Positions 1 to 4,740 of a DNA stretch of 8,719 nt are shown here, piece after piece (position 1 is the first letter of the stretch; each line of letters starts with the position of its first letter). The notes beneath the pieces were generated by a model. That model did not search any database. It saw only the letters and a program-made list of their open reading frames with translations, and was not told the origin of the DNA. The position numbers were made by a program, and so were the translations under genes. Source of the stretch: Pseudomonadota bacterium (GTDB lineage: Bacteria; Pseudomonadota; Gammaproteobacteria; Xanthomonadales; Xanthomonadaceae). The stretch lies in contig JAEWLO010000500.1 of assembly GCA_023457475.1 (NCBI GenBank), forward strand, positions 1 to 8,719. The letters are read 5' to 3'.

Positions 1-21
1 GAGCCGGGCTCTGCCCGGCTC
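1..21. repeat. GC-rich hairpin after btuB; probable truncated GTAG (SMAG-type) palindrome
   Basis: A perfect 9-bp stem (GAGCCGGGC / GCCCGGCTC) with a TCT loop starts at the first base of the window. It lies 9 bases beyond the btuB stop codon, so it could end or stabilise the btuB transcript; any U tract would lie outside the window. Its first base may also be the final G of a GTAG head, because the form GTAG plus palindrome recurs at 2233, 3222 and 4713. In that case it is a SMAG-type REP element that doubles as a 3' hairpin. The hairpin is certain; its class is inferred. Confidence 0.6.
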
Positions 22-29
22 GCCTCCGC

Positions 30-1886
30 TCAACGCGGCTGGTAACGAATGCTCAGCCGGTACTCGCGCCCCGGCTGGTTGTACCAGGCGACCGTTTCAT
101 AGTCGCGGTCGAACACATTGGTCACCCGCCCCAGCACCGACCAGTCGCGGCTGATCGCATATTCCAGGCGCAGGTCCACGGTGCCGTAACCGGCCAGCCG
201 CACGCTGTTGGCCGCATCGTCATATCGCTTGCCGGCCCCGAATGCGGTGACACCCGCACGGAACCCGCCGAACCGACGGTCCACGTCCAGCCGCGCGGTG
301 TCGCGGGCGCGGCGCGCCAGCCAGTTGTCGAACTGCGCGCTGCCGTCGGTGCGGTTGCGCGGATCGGTGTGGCTGAGCTGTGCGTTGATATCGAAGCCGA
401 CCAGCGTCATCGAGCCCGTCAGCTCGGCACCGCGGATGCGCGCCTTTTCCACCTGCGCCATCATGAAGGTGGTGGAATCGTAGGTAATCAGGTCATCGAT
501 GCGCGTTTCATACACATCCAGACCCCAGCGCCAGCCGTCGCCCTGCTGGGCGATGCCGAGGTTGGCGCTCTTCGACTCCTCCGGCTCCAGCGTCGGCACG
601 CCGCTCCACGGGTCATACAGGTCGCTGAAGGTCGGGGCCTTGAACGCGGTGCCGTAGCTGGCGTTGAGGCGGACGCCGCCGCCCAGGTCCATGCCCCAGC
701 CCAGGCTGCCGGTGGTGTGGTTGCCGAACTGTTCGTTGTCGTCGTTGCGGACGCTGGCCTGCAGGTGATGTGCGCCGAAGCGGCCCTGGTACTGCAGGAA
801 CACGGCGGTGTTGTCGCGGCTGTCCACGAGGTAGCCGGCGCTGCTGCCGTCCAGGTTGTCCTGGCTCCAGTCGACGCCGCCGGTCAGCAGCTGGCCGTCG
901 CCCAGGCCGATGTCGGCCTGCAGCGAGGCGTTGTCGCGGTGGGTCTGCGCCGCGCCCAGCCAGGTGTCGTCGTTGTAGTTGTCCGACTCGTTGTCGGCGC
1001 GACCGACATTCGCGGTCAGCGTAAAGCGCTCGCTGGGGGCATAGCGCACCTTGCCGCCCAGCACCTGCTGCAGGGTTTCGCTGTAGTTGTAGTAACCGTC
1101 GTAATGGTTCTCGCCTTCGGCGCGCAGCGCGGTGCCTTCCACGCTCAGCGCGTCGGTCAGTGCGTACCCGCCGCGCAGGCTCATCGACAGGTTGCGGTAG
1201 CCATCACGGTCCGGTTCGTCCGCACCGCAGCCGGCGAAGGTGACCGCGTCGCCGCGGCAGGCGTTGATGCCGTCGGTGTGCTGGTAGGCGATGTCGGTGC
1301 CGAACCAGCCACGCTCGCCGCTGCCCCCGATGCCGCCACTGGCTTCGCGCAGGCCATGGCTGCCACCGCCCAGGGTCAGGTGCGGTGCGAAGGTACCGGT
1401 GTTGCGGCGGGTGAAGATCTGGATCACGCCACCAATGGCGTCGGCACCGTACAGACTGGACTGCGGACCGCGCACGATCTCCACGCGTTCGATCTGCTCC
1501 AGCGGCAGGTCCTGCAGCATCGCCAGGCCCAGGTCGCCGGTGTTGATGCGCACGCCGTCCACCAGCACCAGGGTGTGGGCGGAGTTGGTGCCGCGCAGGA
1601 ACAGCGAGCTCTGCTTGCCGATGCCACCGCTGTTGTTGAGGTTGATGCCGGCACGACCGCGCAGCAGGTCCTGCAGCGAGGGGGCCTGGCTGCGTTCGAT
1701 CTCGGCGCGGTCGATCACCTGCGCCGGGGAAATGCTGTCCTGCAGGGCGATCGGCGTGCGCGTGGCGGTCACCAGTACGTCGTCGAGCGCGGTGGCATCG
1801 TCCTGTGCGGCGGCGAACAGGGGCAGGGCGGACAGCACGGCGAGGGACAGCACGCGCAGGTTCAAGGCACGGTGGTGCAGCTTCAT
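30..1886 (-). CDS. btuB: Vitamin B12 TonB-dependent outer-membrane receptor BtuB
   Basis: 618 aa, close to the usual BtuB length. It imports cobalamin across the outer membrane using TonB/ExbBD energy. The start at 1886 is chosen because GGAG sits 6 nt upstream and a Sec signal peptide follows (hydrophobic residues 8-24, likely cleavage after AAA at 25-27). The TonB box DDVLVTATR is at 35-43. The plug follows at about 45-160, with LVLVDGVRIN (106-115) and IVRGPQSSLYGADAIGGV (137-154). The rest is a beta-barrel with alternating aromatic and polar strands. The only two cysteines, C210 and C220, are ten residues apart in a predicted surface loop followed by an Asp-rich stretch. This suggests a loop disulfide and perhaps cation binding, as in E. 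coli BtuB. The protein ends YQPR rather than in the usual terminal aromatic residue. The upstream cobalamin riboswitch supports B12 as substrate over a siderophore. An in-frame extension to 2186 runs through the riboswitch and is not a real N-terminus. Confidence 0.93.
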   Translation of the reverse strand: MKLHHRALNLRVLSLAVLSALPLFAAAQDDATALDDVLVTATRTPIALQDSISPAQVIDRAEIERSQAPSLQDLLRGRAGINLNNSGGIGKQSSLFLRGTNSAHTLVLVDGVRINTGDLGLAMLQDLPLEQIERVEIVRGPQSSLYGADAIGGVIQIFTRRNTGTFAPHLTLGGGSHGLREASGGIGGSGERGWFGTDIAYQHTDGINACRGDAVTFAGCGADEPDRDGYRNLSMSLRGGYALTDALSVEGTALRAEGENHYDGYYNYSETLQQVLGGKVRYAPSERFTLTANVGRADNESDNYNDDTWLGAAQTHRDNASLQADIGLGDGQLLTGGVDWSQDNLDGSSAGYLVDSRDNTAVFLQYQGRFGAHHLQASVRNDDNEQFGNHTTGSLGWGMDLGGGVRLNASYGTAFKAPTFSDLYDPWSGVPTLEPEESKSANLGIAQQGDGWRWGLDVYETRIDDLITYDSTTFMMAQVEKARIRGAELTGSMTLVGFDINAQLSHTDPRNRTDGSAQFDNWLARRARDTARLDVDRRFGGFRAGVTAFGAGKRYDDAANSVRLAGYGTVDLRLEYAISRDWSVLGRVTNVFDRDYETVAWYNQPGREYRLSIRYQPR

Positions 1887-1892
1887 CAAAGA

Positions 1893-1919
1893 CTCCAGGC
1901 ACCGCGCACGCCCGCGCGG
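1893..1919 (-). promoter_or_regulatory. btuB ribosome-binding site with adjacent hairpin (expression platform)
   Basis: On the minus strand GGAG (1893-1896) lies 6 nt before the btuB ATG. Just upstream is a 6-bp hairpin, CCGCGC / GCGCGG (1902-1907 and 1914-1919), with a 6-nt loop. No hairpin followed by a run of U residues lies between the aptamer and the gene. The riboswitch therefore more likely controls translation initiation than termination. The hairpin is seen; its regulatory part is inferred. Confidence 0.45.
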
Positions 1920-2020
1920 CTGGGGAAAAGGATGATCACGCTGCAGTGGAAGACGACGGTGGGCAGGCGCACGACGGCGCTGCTTGCCGCCGCCATGCCC
2001 GCCGCATCGCAACCAGTCGG

Positions 2021-2190
2021 CTTCCAGGCCGGTCTCCGGGCTGGCGGGTCGATGGCGGACCATCGCACCAGACGCCTTCCCATGCCGCAGCACAGTGGCT
2101 TGTTGTCTGGCTTCCACGCTTACCGTTGCGGGGGCAGCGCCGGCCTGTTCACCGGCTTCCCGTTTAAACGGATGGCCAAAAGGCACCCGT
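2021..2190 (-). promoter_or_regulatory. Cobalamin (AdoCbl) riboswitch upstream of btuB
   Basis: Read on the minus strand, the hallmarks of a cobalamin riboswitch appear in order. They are GGTGCC (2187-2182), GGGAAGCCGGTG (2161-2150), CCCCGCAAC (2133-2125), GCCACTG (2099-2093) and the B12 box AGCCCGGAGACCGGCC (2042-2027), which fits the classical consensus. The palindrome CCGTTTAAACGG (2160-2171) falls inside it and probably forms an early aptamer helix. The element binds adenosylcobalamin and represses expression of the downstream gene when B12 is plentiful. It sits 134 nt from the btuB start, which leaves room for an expression platform. The exact ends are approximate. Confidence 0.94.
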
Positions 2191-2207
2191 CACCTGAAAG
2201 TGCGGGG

Positions 2208-2213
2208 ATTCTA
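2208..2213 (-). promoter_or_regulatory. Candidate -10 element for the btuB leader transcript
   Basis: TAGAAT on the minus strand matches five of six positions of TATAAT. It would start transcription about 10 nt before the conserved part of the riboswitch, which is the expected place. No convincing -35 hexamer is visible 16-18 nt upstream, so this is tentative. Confidence 0.35.
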
Positions 2214-2232
2214 CCGTACGGACACTCTGCGC

Positions 2233-2254
2233 GTAGCGCCACGCCCTGCGTGGC
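2233..2254 (+). repeat. GTAG palindrome (SMAG/REP type)
   Basis: GTAG (2233-2236) is followed by a 7-bp perfect stem, GCCACGC (2238-2244) / GCGTGGC (2248-2254), with a CCT loop. The right arm, extended to GCGTGGCTGC (2248-2257), can instead pair perfectly over 10 bp with GCAGCCACGC (2276-2285). A matching head, GTAG-A-GCCACGC, occurs on the opposite strand at 2387-2376, so the element may be one half of an inverted REP pair. It lies between btuB and the TfoX-like gene, upstream of the probable btuB promoter. Confidence 0.72.
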
Positions 2255-2375
2255 TGCTCTTCGTTCCGGCACCGCGCAGCCACGCCCACAGAAGCATTTT
2301 CCGTATTGGCGCGGCATGGGCCGGGCGCGTGGCGACGCGTTCATCCAATCAGCGCACGCGTGTAAGTGGGGCGCG

Positions 2376-2387
2376 GCGTGGCTCTAC
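2376..2387 (-). repeat. Degenerate, inverted GTAG repeat half at the TfoX-like stop codon
   Basis: On the minus strand GTAG (2387-2384) followed by A and GCCACGC (2382-2376) repeats the head and left arm of the element at 2233-2244, in opposite orientation. The right arm is not conserved, so this is a partial copy. The TAG of the head is also the stop codon of the TfoX-like gene, which could mean the repeat inserted at or now defines the end of that gene. Confidence 0.45.
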
Positions 2388-2728
2388 GCGTCTTCCTGCG
2401 CGTCCTCCGGGTCGTCGTCGGCGATGGTGCGCTCATACACCGGCCCGGATGCCGGCGGAGCCTTCTTCAACGGCTGTTCGGCGATGATCGCCTCGTACTC
2501 CGCCACCAGCGCGGTGCGCCGCGCCTCCGGCAGCTCCTGCCAGTGGCAGTCCTGCAGCGCGCCTTCCAGGGAGTAGAGCAGGTTGAGGCTGGGCTTGAAC
2601 CCGGCCCGCTTCACCTTCACGAAGGCCCCGACCGCGCCGAGCGCGGACAGGTCCTCCGCCGTGCGCAACCCAACCTGGCGCAGCCAGGCCGCGCTCTTGG
2701 GGCCGATGTTGCGCAGCTTGGCACTCAT
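2384..2728 (-). CDS. Stand-alone TfoX C-terminal-domain protein
   Basis: 114 aa. Residues about 3-80 resemble the TfoX C-terminal domain, a small helical, helix-hairpin-helix-like fold: LRNIGPKSAAWLRQVGL (5-21), TAEDLSALGAVGAF (23-36), then LNLLYSLEGALQDCHWQEL (48-66). The N-terminal TfoX domain is missing, as in many short proteins of this family. The tail, from about residue 88, is Pro- and then Asp/Glu-rich (DDDPEDAQEDA) and probably disordered. The start overlaps the fRMsr stop in an ATGA (2725-2728), with GAGG seven nt upstream, so translation is probably coupled to fRMsr. TfoX/Sxy is a competence regulator in Haemophilus and Vibrio, but stand-alone C-terminal-domain proteins have no firmly assigned role, so no function is claimed. 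A link to methionine sulfoxide metabolism is suggested only by the operon. Confidence 0.82.
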   Translation of the reverse strand: MSAKLRNIGPKSAAWLRQVGLRTAEDLSALGAVGAFVKVKRAGFKPSLNLLYSLEGALQDCHWQELPEARRTALVAEYEAIIAEQPLKKAPPASGPVYERTIADDDPEDAQEDA

Positions 2729-3207
2729 CCCAGCGCCTCGACGAACACGGCGGCAATGGCTTCCAGGCCGGCCTGGTCCTCGGCGTCGAAACGCGCCAGC
2801 AGCGGGCTGTCCAGGTCGAATACGCCGATCAGCGTCTCGCCCTGGAACAGCGGCACCACCAGTTCCGATCGCGAGGCCGAGTCGCAGGCGATATGGCCCG
2901 GGAAGGCATCCACGTCCTCGATGCGCTGGGTGGTTCGGGTCGACGCGGCGGCGCCGCAGACCCCCTTGCTCAGCGGAATGCGCACGCAGGCCGGCAGGCC
3001 CTGGAACGGTCCCACGACCAGCTCGGTGCCATCGAAGAAATAGAAGCCGGCCCAGTTCAGGTCCGGCAGGGCGTGGTAGACCAGCGCGGAGAGGTTGGCG
3101 GCATTGGCGATGCGGTCGCGTTCGCCGTGCACCAGGGCACGGGCCTGGGCGAGCAGCTGGCCGTACTGTTCCGGCTTGCTGCCGGTGAGCGAGGAGGAGG
3201 TGAACAT
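2725..3207 (-). CDS. msrC: Free methionine-(R)-sulfoxide reductase (GAF domain, fRMsr)
   Basis: 160 aa, the full length of the YebR/fRMsr family. It reduces free L-methionine-(R)-sulfoxide, not protein-bound residues, in the cytoplasm with thioredoxin. A single GAF domain covers about 20-158. Family signatures are LNWAGFYFFDG (50-60), VGPFQGLPACVRI (65-77), KGVCGAA (81-87), FPGHIACDSASRSELVVPL (102-120) and IGVFDLDSP (127-135). The only three cysteines are C74, C84 and C108. Their spacing of 10 and 24 equals that of the three active-site cysteines in characterised fRMsr enzymes, where the last is catalytic. No signal peptide is present. There is no Shine-Dalgarno sequence before the ATG at 3207, and a -10-like TAGACT ends 6 nt before it, so the message may be leaderless. 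It is the first gene of a pair with the TfoX-like gene and is divergent from bioD. Confidence 0.93.
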   Translation of the reverse strand: MFTSSSLTGSKPEQYGQLLAQARALVHGERDRIANAANLSALVYHALPDLNWAGFYFFDGTELVVGPFQGLPACVRIPLSKGVCGAAASTRTTQRIEDVDAFPGHIACDSASRSELVVPLFQGETLIGVFDLDSPLLARFDAEDQAGLEAIAAVFVEALG

Positions 3208-3213
3208 GGGCGC

Positions 3214-3219
3214 AGTCTA
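3214..3219 (-). promoter_or_regulatory. Candidate -10 for fRMsr, suggesting a leaderless mRNA
   Basis: TAGACT on the minus strand matches four of six positions of TATAAT and ends 6 nt before the fRMsr ATG. A start site at the usual distance would fall on the ATG. No Shine-Dalgarno sequence is present, which fits a leaderless transcript. The -35 region would fall in the adjacent palindrome and is not convincing. Confidence 0.3.
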
Positions 3220-3221
3220 GC

Positions 3222-3244
3222 GTAGGGACACGCCACGCGTGTCC
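3222..3244 (+). repeat. GTAG palindrome (SMAG/REP type) between fRMsr and bioD
   Basis: GTAG (3222-3225) is followed by a perfect 8-bp stem, GGACACGC (3226-3233) / GCGTGTCC (3237-3244), with a CAC loop. It fills the centre of the 73-bp region between two divergent genes, so it must overlap or border both promoters. Its architecture is the same as at 2233 and 4713, while the stem sequence differs. Confidence 0.75.
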
Positions 3245-3252
3245 GCGATAAT
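3225..3252 (+). promoter_or_regulatory. Candidate bioD promoter overlapping the palindrome
   Basis: GGGACA (3225-3230, four of six to TTGACA) and GATAAT (3247-3252, five of six to TATAAT) are 16 nt apart. The -10 lies 28 nt before the bioD ATG. The -35 would be made of repeat bases, so the element may have supplied part of the promoter. This is tentative. Confidence 0.35.
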
Positions 3253-3280
3253 GCCCCCTCGTTCATCCCCTGCGATCATC

Positions 3281-3964
3281 ATGTCCCAAGCCGTCCCGTT
3301 CCCGACCGCCGTCTACATCACCGGCACCGACACCGGCATCGGCAAGACCTTCAGCAGCTGCGTGCTGCTGCACACGCTGCGCCAACGCGGCCTGCGCGCG
3401 GTCGGCATGAAGCCGGTCGCGAGCGGCTGCGACCTGACAGCGGACGGCCTGCGCAACGAGGACGCCACCGCCCTGCAGGCGGCCAGCGACCCGGTGCCGG
3501 CCTATGCCGACCTCAACCCCTTCGCCCTGCCGTTGCCGCTGGCCCCCGAGCTGGCCGCCGCCGACGCCGGGGTGACCCTGTCGCTGCCCCCCATCGAGGC
3601 CGCGTTCGCCCGGCTTCGCGCCCAGGCCGACACCGTGGTCGTCGAGGGCGTCGGCGGCTGGCTCGCGCCGCTCAGTGCCGGGCTGGACCAGTCGGACCTG
3701 GTCCATGCCCTGCAGCTGCCCGTGGTGCTGGTCGTCGGCCTGCGCCTGGGCTGCCTCAACCACGCCCGGCTCAGCGCGCAGGCCATCGCCGCCAGCGGGG
3801 CTACGTGCATCGGCTGGATCGCCAACGAAGTGGACCCGCACATGGCCCGCATCGACGACAACGTGGCGATGCTGCGCGACCGGCTGCCGATGCCGTACTG
3901 GGGGCGGCTGCCCCATGCCCCGGGCGTGGACCCGGCGACGCTCGCGCCACGACTCTCGCTCTAG
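3281..3964 (+). CDS. bioD: ATP-dependent dethiobiotin synthetase BioD
   Basis: 227 aa, normal for BioD. It closes the ureido ring of dethiobiotin from 7,8-diaminopelargonate, CO2 and ATP, the penultimate step of biotin synthesis, in the cytoplasm. The start at 3281 puts the P-loop GTDTGIGKT at 15-23, where it sits in the family. An upstream GTG at 3239 would run through the palindrome and the -10. Other family features are the substrate-binding MKPVASGC (43-50, K44), LPLAPELAAADAG (85-97) and VVEGVGGWLAPL (120-131), the last with Val where many homologues have Ala (VEGAGG). WIANEVDP near residue 180 fits the nucleotide-base region. No clear Shine-Dalgarno sequence is present. The gene stands alone, without other bio genes in view, which is common outside enterobacteria. 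It converges on msrA, and the stop codons share CTAG at 3961-3964, leaving no room for a terminator between them. Confidence 0.95.
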   Translation: MSQAVPFPTAVYITGTDTGIGKTFSSCVLLHTLRQRGLRAVGMKPVASGCDLTADGLRNEDATALQAASDPVPAYADLNPFALPLPLAPELAAADAGVTLSLPPIEAAFARLRAQADTVVVEGVGGWLAPLSAGLDQSDLVHALQLPVVLVVGLRLGCLNHARLSAQAIAASGATCIGWIANEVDPHMARIDDNVAMLRDRLPMPYWGRLPHAPGVDPATLAPRLSL

Positions 3965-4698
3965 CGGGCCGCCAGCGTCGCCACCAGCCGCGGTTTCTCC
4001 CGGTACAGCGCCGGATAGCGGCGCTGCAGGTCCTGCACCTTGGGCAGGTCGTTGATGCGGATGTACAGCGACTCCGGGTGCAGCGTGAGGTAGTTCTGGT
4101 GGTAGCCCTCGGCGCGATGGAACGGCTTGCCGCCTTCCACCTGCGTGACCACCTTGGCCGGGAACACCTTTGCCTGGTCCAACTGGGCGATGTAGGCCTG
4201 CGTGGCGGTGCGCTGCGCGGGATCGTCGGCATACACCGCCGACCGGTACTGGGTGCCGCGATCCGGTCCCTGCCGGTTGAGCTGGGTGGGGTCGTGCGCG
4301 ACCGAGAAGAACACCTGCATCAGCTGTGCGTAGCTCACCTGCGACGGATCGTAGGTGACCTGCACCGCTTCGGCGTGCCCGGTCTGCCCGGTGCCCACGC
4401 GTTCGTAGACCGCGTCGGCGGCGCTGCCGCCGATGTAGCCCGATACGGCGTTCTCCACGCCCTTCATGTGCTGGAACACGCCCTGCACGCCCCAGAAGCA
4501 ACCGCCTGCGAACACCACCTGGGCGCGCGACACGCCTGGCTGTGTCAGCGCGGCGCGCCCGGCAGGTGCCGGAATCTGCACCTGGCTGGCAGGTGCGGCC
4601 ATGACCGGACGGTCCAGGCTGACCACGGCGGTGACCGTGAGGGCGGCAATCGCCAGTGCCACACCGCCGGCCACCAGTTTCTCCATTCGAATCTTCAT
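3961..4698 (-). CDS. msrA: Exported peptide methionine-(S)-sulfoxide reductase MsrA
   Basis: 245 aa. It reduces the S-epimer of methionine sulfoxide in proteins. An N-terminal export signal has a basic start and a hydrophobic core at 8-28, with possible cleavage after VMA (32-34); it could remain as an anchor, so the enzyme should act in the periplasm. The MsrA domain covers about 58-215, with the catalytic motif GGCFWG (65-70, C67), SGYIGG, the TGQTGHAEAVQVTYDP segment, DPTQLNRQGPDRGTQYRS and the late EGYHQNYL. C67 is the only cysteine in the whole protein, so the usual C-terminal resolving cysteines are absent and reduction must rely on an outside thiol. The ATG at 4698 has GGAG 7 nt upstream; the Met at residue 5 is a weaker alternative. 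The gene is last in the msrB-dipZ-msrA set, 42 bp after dipZ with a palindrome in the gap, and converges on bioD. Confidence 0.95.
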   Translation of the reverse strand: MKIRMEKLVAGGVALAIAALTVTAVVSLDRPVMAAPASQVQIPAPAGRAALTQPGVSRAQVVFAGGCFWGVQGVFQHMKGVENAVSGYIGGSAADAVYERVGTGQTGHAEAVQVTYDPSQVSYAQLMQVFFSVAHDPTQLNRQGPDRGTQYRSAVYADDPAQRTATQAYIAQLDQAKVFPAKVVTQVEGGKPFHRAEGYHQNYLTLHPESLYIRINDLPKVQDLQRRYPALYREKPRLVATLAAR

Positions 4699-4712
4699 GC
4701 GATGTCTCCACG

Positions 4713-4735
4713 GTAGGGCGGACCCGCGGTCCGCC
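4713..4735 (+). repeat. GTAG palindrome (SMAG/REP type) between dipZ and msrA
   Basis: GTAG (4713-4716) precedes a perfect 8-bp stem, GGCGGACC (4717-4724) / GGTCCGCC (4728-4735), with a CGC loop. It occupies most of the 42-bp gap between the dipZ stop and the msrA start, and ends 3 nt before the msrA Shine-Dalgarno sequence on the other strand. In an msrB-dipZ-msrA transcript it would form a hairpin that could block 3' exonucleases or partly attenuate msrA expression. No U tract follows. Confidence 0.78.
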
Positions 4736-4740
4736 GCGCA

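Larger units (their letters stand above)
2191..2383. other. Gene-free stretch between btuB leader and TfoX-like gene
   Basis: No credible gene is seen here. The stretch holds the probable btuB -10 (2208-2213), the GTAG palindrome at 2233-2254, the extra inverted arm at 2276-2285, and most of the second, opposite GTAG head. Open frames through it have no ribosome-binding site and run into the riboswitch or known genes. Any terminator for the leftward fRMsr/TfoX transcript would have to lie here, and the palindromes are the only candidates; no U tract follows them. Confidence 0.5.

Noticed and set aside
2160..2171. 12-bp palindrome CCGTTTAAACGG as a possible operator
   Set aside because: It falls inside the riboswitch aptamer, where a short helix is expected, so no separate operator is needed.
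1887..2186. 100-residue N-terminal extension of btuB in the same frame
   Set aside because: It translates the cobalamin riboswitch. A signal peptide and a good ribosome-binding site mark the start at 1886.
2231..2285. Short repeats as a CRISPR array
   Set aside because: Only two or three 7-10 base arms in mixed orientation, with no regular spacers; this is a REP-type structure.
369..2576. Very long open frame (735 codons) on the plus strand opposite btuB
   Set aside because: It is a GC-rich antisense shadow, Ala/Val/Gln-rich with no recognisable domain, and it runs through the riboswitch and the REP region.
3239..3280. Upstream GTG start for bioD, adding 14 residues
   Set aside because: It would place the start inside the palindrome and the -10 candidate, and the added residues do not resemble BioD.
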